DNA from: an uncultured Chloroflexales bacterium
GTDB lineage: Bacteria; Chloroflexota; Chloroflexia; Chloroflexales; Chloroflexaceae
Reading direction: 5' to 3'
DNA length: 64,000 bases
NCBI GenBank assembly: GCA_937902315.1
Contig: CALGUG010000059.1
Location: forward strand, 620,001-684,000
The translations under genes and the position numbers were made by a program. A model generated the notes under the pieces. The model worked only from the letters and a program-made list of their open reading frames with translations, did no database searches and was not told the DNA's origin. Position 1 is the stretch's first letter, and each line of letters starts with the position of its first letter. Positions 30,597 to 39,099 of this stretch are shown here, one piece after another.

Positions 30597-30856
30597 TGCG
30601 CTTCTATCGGTGCCGAGCGACCAGCCGAATATCCAAGCAAACGGTTTTAGCCTAAAATCTGCTACACTAGAACTTATAGCAAGTTTGTAAAGTCTACTGG
30701 CACGTTTTTCTCGATGTTGTTAGCAGGCTTTAGCGATACCTCTTATTGCCTGCCACTATGCGCTTTGTTCGAATCTGGGCGATGTGATACCTACTTCACT
30801 TGTATGCTTTTCTTGCACATAGCTCTTTCGCCCATCATAGTTAAGGATATCTGTGT

Positions 30857-32134
30857 ATGCCACCCCATAGCCCAGAGTGGCCCTATCTTGAAATGTTGGC
30901 CCGCCTAGGCTTAGCCCTAGCGATCGGTCTGTTTGTAGGTCTCGAGCGCGAGCGGCGCAACAAAGCCTCCGGCGTGCGCACCTTCGCCTTCACCGCCATG
31001 CTCGGCTGTCTGGGCGGCCTGCTCGGCGAGGCCTATGCTCTGATTATTTTGTTGCTCTTGGGCATTTTGATCACCTTTTTGAATGTTCAGAGCTTGCAAG
31101 CGAATGCTGGCACCGAGCTCACAACATCGGTGGCGCTTTTGTTGATCGCCTTAACGGGCGTGCTCTGTGGGATCGGCCAGACCTTTACGCCTGTGGCGGT
31201 GGCGGTGGCGACTACGGCGCTGCTGGCTTGGAAGGAGCCCTTGACCACCTTCAGCAGGCTGGTGAATGAGACCGAGGTACGCTCGGCGATTCTGCTGGGC
31301 ATTCTGGCCTTCATCATCTATCCGGCCCTGCCCGAGGAGCCGATCGATCCTTGGGGTGTGGTATCGGCCCAGGCGACCTTCGTCACCGTGCTTTTGATCG
31401 CAGTGATCAGCTTCGTCAACTACATTCTCTGGAAGATCTATGGTGATCGCGGCATCGCGCTGACAGGCTTCTTGGGCGGCTTGGTCAACAGCATGGCGGC
31501 GGTCAGCGAGCTTTCGTCGCGCGTCAAAGAGAGCGACGGCCAACTGATCGATGTGGGCCATCGCGGCATTCTCTTAGCGGTCAGCGCAATGATCTTGCGT
31601 AATAGCTGCATTCTGGCCATTCTTGCGCCCCAAGCCTTTTTGCACGCTGTCTTCGCCCAGGCGGCTATGTTGCTGAGCAGCGCCGTCTTGATCATGCTCG
31701 AGCGCAAGCCCAAACATGTAGAGACCGACACTCCGCTTTTGCACCTTCAATCGCCCTTCTCGTTGATAGCGGCTTTGCGTTTCGGCGCGCTCTTCTTGGT
31801 CTTGCAGATCATCTCGGCGGTCGCTCAGCGCAATCTCGGCGACTTAGGCCTGTACGGAAGCACGGTTATCGGTAGCATCGTCTCCAGTTCGAGCACTGTT
31901 GCGGCGACCGCTTCCTTGGGCGCTCAGGGCACGGTTCCGGCGGCGACCGCTGGCCTCAGCACCACCATCGCGACGCTCACCAGCACGGTCGTCACTCTGC
32001 CGATGATTATGCGCGCTCAAGTGCCCGAGCTCAACAAACGTTTCGCTTGGGCCACGCTGGTGATTATGATCGCTGGTGTTGTGGGCATCGCGCTTCAGCT
32101 GCTGTTCGGAGAGCGCCTCTTCGCTTTGCGTTAG
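30857..32134 (+). CDS. MgtC/SapB N-terminal plus DUF4010 membrane protein
   Basis: 425 residues with about 11-12 membrane helices. The N-terminal part carries LALAIGLFVGLERERR and ASGVRTFAF, the MgtC/SapB signature. The C-terminal half has GGLVNSMAAVSELSSR and STVIGSIVSSSSTVAATA, which match the DUF4010 domain. The family's transport function is not established; MgtC relatives act in magnesium limitation. The ATG follows AAGGA with a nine-base spacer. It may be co-transcribed with the aldo/keto reductase gene 74 bases downstream. Confidence 0.85.
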   Translation: MPPHSPEWPYLEMLARLGLALAIGLFVGLERERRNKASGVRTFAFTAMLGCLGGLLGEAYALIILLLLGILITFLNVQSLQANAGTELTTSVALLLIALTGVLCGIGQTFTPVAVAVATTALLAWKEPLTTFSRLVNETEVRSAILLGILAFIIYPALPEEPIDPWGVVSAQATFVTVLLIAVISFVNYILWKIYGDRGIALTGFLGGLVNSMAAVSELSSRVKESDGQLIDVGHRGILLAVSAMILRNSCILAILAPQAFLHAVFAQAAMLLSSAVLIMLERKPKHVETDTPLLHLQSPFSLIAALRFGALFLVLQIISAVAQRNLGDLGLYGSTVIGSIVSSSSTVAATASLGAQGTVPAATAGLSTTIATLTSTVVTLPMIMRAQVPELNKRFAWATLVIMIAGVVGIALQLLFGERLFALR

Positions 32135-32208
32135 ACCCAGCCTGCTTTATACTATTCGCCTATTGATCATTATATTCCAGCGCTGGCGCTGGCAAAGATG
32201 AGGTTTCG

Positions 32209-33186
32209 ATGGCTGATCCGTTTCGCAAAGTTCCTTTAGGTCGCAGTTCGCTCGAAGTGACCCAGTTCGGGCTAGGCAGCGCGGCCTTTGGTCTTTTATA
32301 CACACCCGTGAGCAAACACGATGCCCAAGCGACCCTTCGTCACGCCTACGATATCGGCTGCCGCTTCTTCGATACCTCGCCGGGCTACGCCAGTGGGCGG
32401 GCCGAGTCGCGCTTCAAGGGCATCTTCGATGATGTGCCGCGCGATAGCTTTGTGATCTCGACCAAAGTCAGCCACGCTCTTTACGCCGATGATCCAGTGC
32501 CCGCCGAAGACGAGCTGCCGCGACCGATGGGGCGCGACTTCAGCTACGATGGCACACTGCGTTTGGTCGAGGCCAGCATGCAGCGCATGGGCTTAGATCG
32601 CATCGACATCGTCTTGATCCACGATCCCGACTACCATATGGAAGAGGCACTGGCAGGCACGTACAAGGCGTTGCGCCGTTTGCGCGACGAAGGCGTGATC
32701 AAGGCCGTAGGGGCGGGCATGAACAGCGCCGAGCTGCTGGCTCAGCTGGCGCGATCGACCGAGTTCGACTGCTTTTTGTTGGCGGGGCGCTACACCTTGC
32801 TCGACCAGCGAGCCTTTGATGTCTTGCTGCCGATCGCGCTCGAACAGGGCATCGGGATCTACTTGGGCGGGCCGTTCAACAGCGGCATTCTGGCCGATCC
32901 GCACGCACCCCAAGCCACCTTCAACTATGGCCCAGCGCCCCAAGAGTGGCTCGAGCGCGCCAAACGCATCGACGCGATCTGTCAGCGCCACAATGTGCCG
33001 ATCAAAGCGGCGGCCCTGCAGTTTCCGCTGGCCCACCCCGCCATCAATGTGATCCTCTCGGGCGCGCGCTCGATCGCCGAGGTCGACGAGAATGTCGCGA
33101 TGTTTCAGCATCCCATTCCGAGCGCTTTGTGGGACGACTTGCGTTCGGCTGGTTTGTTGCGCGACGATATGCCAACACCCAGTTGA
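32209..33186 (+). CDS. Aldo/keto reductase
   Basis: 325 residues, full length for the family. The catalytic residues are visible: Asp55 in FFDTSPGY, Tyr60, Lys86 in VISTKV and a histidine in IVLIHDPD. The internal phrasing (DTSPGYASGRAESR, VKAVGAGMNS-like) and length resemble the D-threo-aldose / L-fucose dehydrogenase branch, which oxidises sugars with NAD(P). The exact substrate is inferred only at that level. The ATG has a GAGG site. It sits between the MgtC-like gene and the Imm10-like gene on the same strand. Confidence 0.88.
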   Translation: MADPFRKVPLGRSSLEVTQFGLGSAAFGLLYTPVSKHDAQATLRHAYDIGCRFFDTSPGYASGRAESRFKGIFDDVPRDSFVISTKVSHALYADDPVPAEDELPRPMGRDFSYDGTLRLVEASMQRMGLDRIDIVLIHDPDYHMEEALAGTYKALRRLRDEGVIKAVGAGMNSAELLAQLARSTEFDCFLLAGRYTLLDQRAFDVLLPIALEQGIGIYLGGPFNSGILADPHAPQATFNYGPAPQEWLERAKRIDAICQRHNVPIKAAALQFPLAHPAINVILSGARSIAEVDENVAMFQHPIPSALWDDLRSAGLLRDDMPTPS

Positions 33187-33260
33187 TCTGCCTATAACTG
33201 CCTGAGCATGCTACAATGTTCTTGGCGAGGATTGAAACGCTCTAGCGCTTGGAGGGGAAT

Positions 33261-33677
33261 ATGGAGATTTATACCAAGGAAGAAGCTTTGCGCCAGACCT
33301 TTGTGGCGCTCGTATGCCGGATCGAAAGGATCGACGACGCCCTGATCATTGCGCTAGCCGATGATCCGAAAGCGCCCCAACAAGGGATCGAGCTCCAGCA
33401 AAATAGCGCTAGCGACCCCGAGGATCGCAACCTTGGTATGGAGAGCTACTGTGTGGTCGATGCGCGCGGCGAAACCTATTATGGTGGAATCGAGTGGTGC
33501 GAGTTCGACGAATACAGCTTGCGCCTGCAGTTCAGTCGCGAAGCTGCTGAAACCTTTGTCTGCGCCGGATACGATATAGTTCTGACTCAGTTAACTCCCA
33601 AAGAGCGCAGCGATCTGCGTAGCGCGCTGCGTGAGCTCTTCAGCGCTGCCCCCGAAGCAGCCCACTGGGATCTCTAA
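33261..33677 (+). CDS. Imm10-like immunity family protein (orphan)
   Basis: 138 residues. The ATG at 33261 follows GGAGG with a five-base spacer and is preferred over an upstream in-frame TTG. The pattern SYCVVDARGETYYGGIEW, then SLRLQFSREAAETF, then a C-terminal LTPKERSDLRSALRELF closely fits what I recall of the immunity protein Imm10 family: small cytoplasmic proteins that neutralise polymorphic toxins. No toxin gene is adjacent; upstream is an aldo/keto reductase and downstream a family A repeat. It would therefore be an orphan immunity gene or a relative with another job. Family assignment is from pattern memory. Confidence 0.6.
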   Translation: MEIYTKEEALRQTFVALVCRIERIDDALIIALADDPKAPQQGIELQQNSASDPEDRNLGMESYCVVDARGETYYGGIEWCEFDEYSLRLQFSREAAETFVCAGYDIVLTQLTPKERSDLRSALRELFSAAPEAAHWDL

Positions 33678-33686
33678 GGATAGATC

Positions 33687-33847
33687 ATACCAAATCCGTT
33701 TAAAGACGTGCATGCTCTTCGCTCAAAAAACGAAAAGCAGGAAAAGGCTTGTGTGAGATTTCGCGCTACCGCGCGGAATCTCACACACCAAAAAGAGTCG
33801 CGTTCCGCTCTGCCGAAGGCCAAAGAGAACCTAATCAACCGGATTAT
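33687..33847. repeat. Family A repeat, copy 2 (with palindrome)
   Basis: Full-length copy starting ATACCAAATCCGTTTAAAGA. The central palindrome (about 33750-33787) has a slightly mismatched stem. The right end overlaps the stop codon of the next minus-strand gene. Confidence 0.85.
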
Positions 33848-34278
33848 GAAGATTTGGGCTTCGTTGGCCCATAACGCAGCGCTATCTCCCGCTTTTCTTT
33901 CGCTCGCGCCTGGAGCGCGACCCACAAAAGCCCCAGCATCATCAGACAACAGCCGCCGATCAAAAGGTAATAGCCAAAGCGTAGCTCGACATTCTGAAAA
34001 TCAGGGATGGAGAGATGGCTCTGGTAGAGGCCGAAGAGGTTCACGATCGCGTAGTAGCCGAGCAGACAGGTCAGAATGGTGATCAGTTGGTAGCGCCCAA
34101 AGAGCTCGAAAAGGCCGCAGAGCAGAATGATAGCCACACAGACTGTCCAAACCCCCCAGAGATTGTTCCAAAGAAAGTAGCTTAAAGCTGGCAGCGCTTC
34201 TTTACCCTCGCGGACGAGTTGGTAGCTCATCCAAGGGCTGAAGAGCGCGATAGTCATCAATAGCGCAGGGAAAACCAA
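33844..34278 (-). CDS. Four-helix membrane protein of unknown function
   Basis: 144 residues with about four membrane segments and no recognised motif. The annotated start is a TTG just after an in-frame stop; an ATG seven codons later (34257) is an equally good start. The stop codon lies inside the terminal inverted repeat of the adjacent family A element, so the present C-terminus (GPTKPKSS) was probably set by that insertion. No clear partner gene is present. Confidence 0.6.
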   Translation of the reverse strand: MVFPALLMTIALFSPWMSYQLVREGKEALPALSYFLWNNLWGVWTVCVAIILLCGLFELFGRYQLITILTCLLGYYAIVNLFGLYQSHLSIPDFQNVELRFGYYLLIGGCCLMMLGLLWVALQARAKEKREIALRYGPTKPKSS

Positions 34279-34518
34279 GGCTCAAACTGGCCGGAAACTG
34301 CTTGCGATGCCAGTTTTAGACTGATTGGAAGCCATGCGCCTGCTCTTTCTTTCAACTTAGGATTATTTCACACTATACATTACGCAACACTTCTCGAAAA
34401 GGTTGCCTTGATTGTAGAAACGACGCTGCAATTGATGCTATGGCAGGCAGCGCGCTTGCAGCGAAGAGGGCAATGCTTCGCTTTGCCGAAGGCCGATCGC
34501 CTGAATGGGTGAAAAGGA

Positions 34519-34562
34519 TGTTGATAGCCGAAGGCGGACGCGCTAGAAGCCGAATGCATGGA
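34519..34562 (+). repeat. R1 repeat, copy 4
   Basis: Carries the R1 core, with the right arm diverged after GAAGCCGAATG. Confidence 0.85.
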
Positions 34563-34678
34563 AAGATCTTTTCCGCCTGATGAGCGTGCGGAAGCTCGCA
34601 CTGTTTAGGCTGCTAGCTTGCCTAGATCTGTTTGGAGCGCTGTGCTAGAGTAAAACTAAGACCAGAAAGGAGACAGCG

Positions 34679-35305
34679 ATGACTTCGAGTTCCGATTGGT
34701 GGAAGGCTGTTGAAAGCTTCCTCCATTCTGTTGAAAAGGGCGTGCAAGAGGGCAGCCAGCAGCTCGCTGAAGGGCTTGGTTATGGCTTGGGAAAGCTGAG
34801 CACGATCTTAGACGAGCTCGGCGCCCAAGTGAGCGAGGTCGGCAAGCAGAGCTCCCAAGTCTTGCACGAGAAGTTCCAAGAGAGCGCCGAATATGTGCGC
34901 AGCCATAGCGCAGCCGCCGCCGAAGAGGCCAAACAACACCTGACGCTCGACGAGCTGGCCCATAAGATCGCGCTGATCGGCCTGCCCGCCCTGGCCTTTG
35001 TGGTGGCCTGCTCGATCGCCAGCAGCGCCGGCCTGGCTGGAGGTGCGGTGGTGGTGGCGGCGCTGGCTATGTTGGGCGGTCCGGTCGGCTTGGTGGGCGG
35101 CCTGCTTACGCTCGGGCTGCTGACTCTGATCGCCGATGCTGTCTCGAAATATGGCTTGAACAGCGTCTTACTGGAGAGCTTTAAGGCTCGCCGAGAGCGC
35201 GGCATCTCGATGGAACAGATCCATAGTGAGATCGATTCGCTCTGGATCTCGGACGAGTTGAAGTATAAGTTGAAGACCCAGCTAGCCACTCCGCAAAACT
35301 CCTAG
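34679..35305 (+). CDS. Membrane protein with N-terminal amphipathic helices
   Basis: 208 residues, family not recognised. Residues 1-95 are polar and predicted helical, with heptad-like spacing (KLSTILDELGAQVSEVGKQ). Two adjacent hydrophobic segments follow (about 98-118 and 120-150, rich in Ala, Gly and Leu). The tail is charged, with SMEQIHSEIDSLWISDELKYKLK. The AAAGGAG ribosome site is strong. The layout resembles small proteins that associate with membranes through a coiled-coil plus a hairpin, but I assign no function. It is flanked on both sides by repeat-rich non-coding DNA. Confidence 0.7.
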   Translation: MTSSSDWWKAVESFLHSVEKGVQEGSQQLAEGLGYGLGKLSTILDELGAQVSEVGKQSSQVLHEKFQESAEYVRSHSAAAAEEAKQHLTLDELAHKIALIGLPALAFVVACSIASSAGLAGGAVVVAALAMLGGPVGLVGGLLTLGLLTLIADAVSKYGLNSVLLESFKARRERGISMEQIHSEIDSLWISDELKYKLKTQLATPQNS

Positions 35306-35354
35306 TTCGAGCGTCATTGTGCGGCAGCGCTCGTGTCGCTTGCTTAGCTTATGT

Positions 35355-35411
35355 TGGCGGAGAGGCTGCTAGTCCCCATTCGGCTTCTGGCGCGTCCGCC
35401 TTCGGCTATCA
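35355..35411 (-). repeat. R1 repeat, copy 5
   Basis: Reverse-orientation copy of R1 including the GGCGGAGAG end. Confidence 0.85.
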
Positions 35412-35569
35412 GATGTTAGCTCCTCCCATTCAGGCAGTACGTCGCAGCTTGCGCTGCGACCTGCCTTCCGCTACCTACTGAGAAAATAGTCAAGTTTCAT
35501 TCTGCCCCAGGCCAAATAGCAGCAGAGACGATCAAACGGATATTGTATCAAAGCGGCGCCGGAGGAATA

Positions 35570-35736
35570 ATTCCAAATTCGTTTAAAGACTCTGTAGTCT
35601 TGGAATGCAGAAAACAAAAACCGGGGAAAGGCTTGTGTGAGATTTCGCGCGACAGCGCGAAATCTCACACAACAAAAATGCTCAAGTTCCGCTCTGCCGC
35701 AGGCCAAATAGGAAGTGATCTACCGAATTTGCTATA
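35570..35736. repeat. Family A repeat, copy 3 (perfect 18-bp palindrome)
   Basis: Best-preserved copy. Terminal inverted repeats flank a perfect 18-bp stem (35633-35650 with 35655-35672, loop GACA). Confidence 0.9.
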
Positions 35737-35936
35737 ACGGACGCTGCTTTTTGTGTATTTGCGCTAAGCAGGAAAACTGAGTAAGATTCAAATTGCAGCA
35801 TATCTTAACCAACAGCATGCCTGCAGTGCGTTTCAATATCCTTTGCGTGTGCCGCAAAAATCCCCTCTAGGATGCGCTATAACGACGCGGTTATACGACG
35901 GACTACACGCGCGTTTTATGTGGAGAATCTTCCGTT

Positions 35937-37160
35937 ATGTCTCGTTCATTCCGTAGCTCGCTGCTCTGGCTCACAATCGCTCTGGGCATCTTGAGCGCCT
36001 TTGCCCCGTTAACGACCGACATGTATCTGCCCGCCATGCCCTCGATGGTGACAGATTTCGCCACCGATGCTAGTTCGGTTCAGTTAACCCTCTCGATCTT
36101 CTTTATCGGCCTCTCAGTCGGCCAAGCGATCTATGGCCCGCTCTCGGACCGCATCGGACGCCGCGCCCCATTGATCTTCGGCTGTGTTCTCTATACCATC
36201 GCTTCGTTTTTATGCGCTGTTGCACCTTCGATTCAGAGCTTGATCGTGCTGCGTTTAGCTCAAGCTTTGGGCGGTTGCGCCGGTATGGTGATCGGTCGAT
36301 CGATCGTGCGCGATATGTTTGGTGGCCGCGATGCGACGCGTATGTACTCCTTCTTGATGCTGGTCTCGGGCCTCGCGCCGATCTGTGCGCCCATCCTTGG
36401 CGGTCAGATCTTGCTGTGGAGCGGCTGGCGCATGGTCTTTTGGATTCTGACCGCTTTTGGTTTGATCTGCAGCCTGATCAGCATCTTCGGCTTAGATGAG
36501 TCGCTGCCGAACGAACGCCGCCTCACTTCCGGTCTGAAGCAGGTCTTCGTCGACTATGGCAAGCTACTGTGCGATAAAAGCTTTTTGGGCTATGCGCTGG
36601 CTGGCGGTTTCGCTTCAGCGGGGATGTTCGCCTATATTTCGGCCTCCTCGTTTGTTTTGATCGAACTCTACGGCCTTAGCCCGCAGCAATTTAGCTTTGT
36701 GTTTGGCAGCAATGCGCTCGGTTTGGTTTTGATGTCGCAATCGACGCGCTGGCTGATCAATCGCTACACGAACCAACAGCAGCTCAAGGCCATCGCGGGC
36801 GTCTACCTGGTCGCTTCGATCTTGCTCACCTTCTTCTCGATAAGCGGCATCGGCGGGCTCTACACGCTCTTGCCCTGTCTGTTTTGCACGGTCGCTATGG
36901 TGGGTGGCATCAACCCAAATGCGACGGCGGCCGCTATGGAGCCGCAGGCTAAGCTGGCGGGCAGCGCTTCGGCGCTGTTGGGCACACTGCAGTTCGCTGC
37001 GGGCGGCATCTCGGGCGCGCTCGTGAGTATGCTCGATAACGGCACGGCGGTGCCTATGGCGGCTATCATCTGCGTGTGTGGCCTGATCGCCAACTGCTCG
37101 TTGCACTTCTTGGCGCTGCGTGCTCAAGCCGTGCCTCAAAACAGTCCGGCAGTCTCGTAG
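35937..37160 (+). CDS. Bcr/CflA-type multidrug efflux MFS transporter
   Basis: 407 residues with about 12 membrane helices. The family signatures are LTTDMYLPAMPSM at the first helix and GQAIYGPLSDRIGRRAPL between helices 2 and 3, the latter being the MFS motif A. RLAQALGGCAGMVIGRSIVRD matches the helix 4-5 region of the Bcr/CflA group, proton-driven exporters of bicyclomycin, chloramphenicol and related drugs. The drug spectrum here is unknown. The gene is preceded and followed by repeat-rich spacers and appears monocistronic. Confidence 0.88.
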   Translation: MSRSFRSSLLWLTIALGILSAFAPLTTDMYLPAMPSMVTDFATDASSVQLTLSIFFIGLSVGQAIYGPLSDRIGRRAPLIFGCVLYTIASFLCAVAPSIQSLIVLRLAQALGGCAGMVIGRSIVRDMFGGRDATRMYSFLMLVSGLAPICAPILGGQILLWSGWRMVFWILTAFGLICSLISIFGLDESLPNERRLTSGLKQVFVDYGKLLCDKSFLGYALAGGFASAGMFAYISASSFVLIELYGLSPQQFSFVFGSNALGLVLMSQSTRWLINRYTNQQQLKAIAGVYLVASILLTFFSISGIGGLYTLLPCLFCTVAMVGGINPNATAAAMEPQAKLAGSASALLGTLQFAAGGISGALVSMLDNGTAVPMAAIICVCGLIANCSLHFLALRAQAVPQNSPAVS

Positions 37161-37168
37161 TTAGAGCT

Positions 37169-37240
37169 GATATGAGATCCTCTTAAAAGCCTGCATGCTC
37201 GCAACGTGGGGAAAGAACAACGAAGACGAAGAAAAGCCCC
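37169..37240. repeat. Family A fragment (left half)
   Basis: Shows the left end and TGCATGCTCG block of family A, then loses similarity. Confidence 0.5.
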
Positions 37241-37298
37241 TTTCACCCGTAGCATTGGGCCGAGCGCCGCTCTGCTCCCTTCTCCCGCCTTGCGGGAG

Positions 37299-37435
37299 CT
37301 ATGCATTAGCCAAAAGACGTGTCGGCAGCAACAGGCGATCGTTCGCATACCACCGCGGGAGTATCCTTGAGAGCACCGAACTCAACATTCAGCCCCTCGC
37401 CCGCAGTGCGGGAGAGGGGCCGGGGGTGAGGGCAG
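37299..37435. repeat. Family B element, right-truncated
   Basis: Begins CTATGCATTAGCCAAAAGAC and runs through the conserved GGCGATCGTTCGCATACC and GC-rich palindromic block, but lacks the opposite terminal repeat. An R1 copy lies 10 bases beyond the break. Confidence 0.8.
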
Positions 37436-37445
37436 CTATCCCCTT

Positions 37446-37502
37446 TGATAGCCGGAGGCGGACGCGCTGAGGACCGTATGGGGGCTAGAAGCCTCTCCGC
37501 CA
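37446..37502 (+). repeat. R1 repeat, copy 6
   Basis: Diverged R1 (GCCGGAGGCGGACGCGCTGA core) next to the truncated family B element. Confidence 0.8.
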
Positions 37503-37523
37503 AAGGCGAGGTTTATCGTAGCT

Positions 37524-38231
37524 TTAGGGGAGCTCGAGGCCGTGCGCTTCGAGCAGTGCCGTATCCTCTAAGAGGCGGCTGGTTGGCCCGTCGGCCACGA
37601 TCTGGCCCTGATCCATCAGCACCATACGCGGAAAGAGTTCGCGCACCAGCAACATATCGTGGGTCGAGATCAGCATGGTGAGCGGCAGCTCGCGCAGCAG
37701 GTTGATCAGCATGCGGCGTGCGCGCGGGTCGAGCCCGGCCGATGGCTCGTCGAAAACCAGCAGCTCGGGCTGCATCGCCAACACGGTTGCGATGGCGATG
37801 CGCTTTTTTTCGCCGATGCTGAGATGGTGCGAGAGCCGATCCTCGAAGCCGCGCATGTTGACTTGGCCGAGCGCACGCTCGACTCGTTGGCGCACTTCGT
37901 CTTCGGGAAGGCCCATATGCAACGGCCCAAAAGCCACATCTTCGAACACGGTCGGCGAGAAAAGCTGGTCGTCGGGGTTTTGAAAGACCAGACCGACGGC
38001 GGCTCGGATCTGGGGCAGGTTGCTGCGATTCAGTTCTAAACCTGCGATCTTGATCCGCCCTTGGCCGCTTAGAATGCCGTTGAGATGCAGTAAGAGCGTG
38101 CTTTTGCCCGCGCCGTTTGGCCCAACTAAAGCGACCTTTTCGCCGCGCTGGATGCTGAGATTGATCCTGTGCAGAACCGGACGTTGGTCGGAATAACTGA
38201 AAGAGAGATTCTCGATCTGTAATAGCGCCAT
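37524..38231 (-). CDS. cbiO: Energy-coupling-factor ATPase of the cobalt/nickel transporter
   Basis: 235 residues from the ATG at 38231, which yields the normal start MALLQIENLSFSYSDQ; the open frame upstream overlaps cbiQ and is not coding. The Walker A motif is GPNGAGKST, the signature LSIGEKKRIAIA (the usual LSGGQ/E is altered to LSIGE), Walker B LLVFDEPSAGLDP, and the switch histidine sits in ISTHDM. The protein powers uptake of Co2+ or Ni2+ together with CbiQ and CbiM. It is the last gene of the cbiMQO operon, 23 bases after cbiQ. Confidence 0.9.
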   Translation of the reverse strand: MALLQIENLSFSYSDQRPVLHRINLSIQRGEKVALVGPNGAGKSTLLLHLNGILSGQGRIKIAGLELNRSNLPQIRAAVGLVFQNPDDQLFSPTVFEDVAFGPLHMGLPEDEVRQRVERALGQVNMRGFEDRLSHHLSIGEKKRIAIATVLAMQPELLVFDEPSAGLDPRARRMLINLLRELPLTMLISTHDMLLVRELFPRMVLMDQGQIVADGPTSRLLEDTALLEAHGLELP

Positions 38232-38254
38232 GTCACTCTTCTCTCTAGCTTCTA

Positions 38255-39058
38255 TCAGCCCAGCGCTGCGGCGAGCTGAACCAGCACCAGCAACATCAAG
38301 CTCAGGGCGATCGCTAGCCAATCGCGGCTATGCAGCTGCGTTCGGGCTAGATTGAGCGGCTGCCCAGTGTAGCCGCGCGCCAACATGGCCTGATAGACCC
38401 GTTCGCTGCGTTCGTAGCTGCGCAGAAAGAGCTGCCCCACCAGATTGCCCGCCACCCGCGCCCGCCACCAGAGCGAGCCTCCGCCCACGCGCCCGAGCAT
38501 GCGTGCGCTGCGCGCCTCGCGTGCGCGCATCAGCCGATGGGCCTCGTCGCTGATCACGCTCATATAGCGGTACATCAAGCCGATCAGGCTCACAAAGAGC
38601 TGCGGCAGCCCGAGGTTGCGCAGCCCGTTGAGCAGATCGGGGAAGGGCGTGCTTGCGGTGAGCAGAATCGCCATCTGCACCGAGAGCCAACTGCGCAGCG
38701 CAATGCTGCTAAAGCGAATCAGGCCGCGATCGCTGATGACGAGCGCGCTATCGCCGAAGGGCAGGCTGGCGAGAGGTTGCCCGGGCAGCCTAAAGATCAG
38801 CGGGAGCGCGCTGAGCAGAAAGGGCAGGGCGATCCACGAGCGGCGCAGCAATAGGCCGAGGCCGACTTGGGCGACGAGGCTGTAGCCGAACAGCAGCAGC
38901 AGAGCAGCGAGAAAGCCGAGCCAAGCGCCATCGGGCAGCACCAGGTTCGAGAGAATGAAGAGCAGGCTGATGATCAGCTTGGTGCGCGCGTCGAGCAGTT
39001 GAACGAGCTGCTTACTGGGCGCGACGGACAAGCTTTGATACGAGCTCTGGGTCTGCAT
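38255..39058 (-). CDS. cbiQ: Energy-coupling-factor transmembrane protein CbiQ
   Basis: 267 residues with about five to six membrane helices. The cytoplasmic coupling motifs are visible as RLMRAREARSARM and SERVYQAMLARGYTG, the two A-x-x-A-R-G-type helices that dock on the ATPases. The start DARTKLIISLLFILS is typical of EcfT/CbiQ. It joins CbiM to CbiO in the cobalt/nickel ECF transporter. The gene begins 41 bases after cbiM; its own ribosome site is weak, suggesting coupling to upstream translation. Confidence 0.9.
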   Translation of the reverse strand: MQTQSSYQSLSVAPSKQLVQLLDARTKLIISLLFILSNLVLPDGAWLGFLAALLLLFGYSLVAQVGLGLLLRRSWIALPFLLSALPLIFRLPGQPLASLPFGDSALVISDRGLIRFSSIALRSWLSVQMAILLTASTPFPDLLNGLRNLGLPQLFVSLIGLMYRYMSVISDEAHRLMRAREARSARMLGRVGGGSLWWRARVAGNLVGQLFLRSYERSERVYQAMLARGYTGQPLNLARTQLHSRDWLAIALSLMLLVLVQLAAALG

Positions 39059-39099
39059 AAGTGTTACCGTTTTCTTGCGTAAAGCGGACTTCTAGACTG

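Larger units (their letters stand above)
35306..35936. other. Repeat-filled intergenic region
   Basis: Contains R1 copy 5, a small hairpin (35441-35460), a partial family A fragment (about 35483-35550) and a full family A copy (35570-35736). No gene is seen. Confidence 0.7.

Noticed and set aside
37524..38321. Longer N-terminus for CbiO
   Set aside because: The extra 30 codons overlap the end of cbiQ and do not resemble an ATPase N-terminus; the ATG at 38231 gives the standard one.
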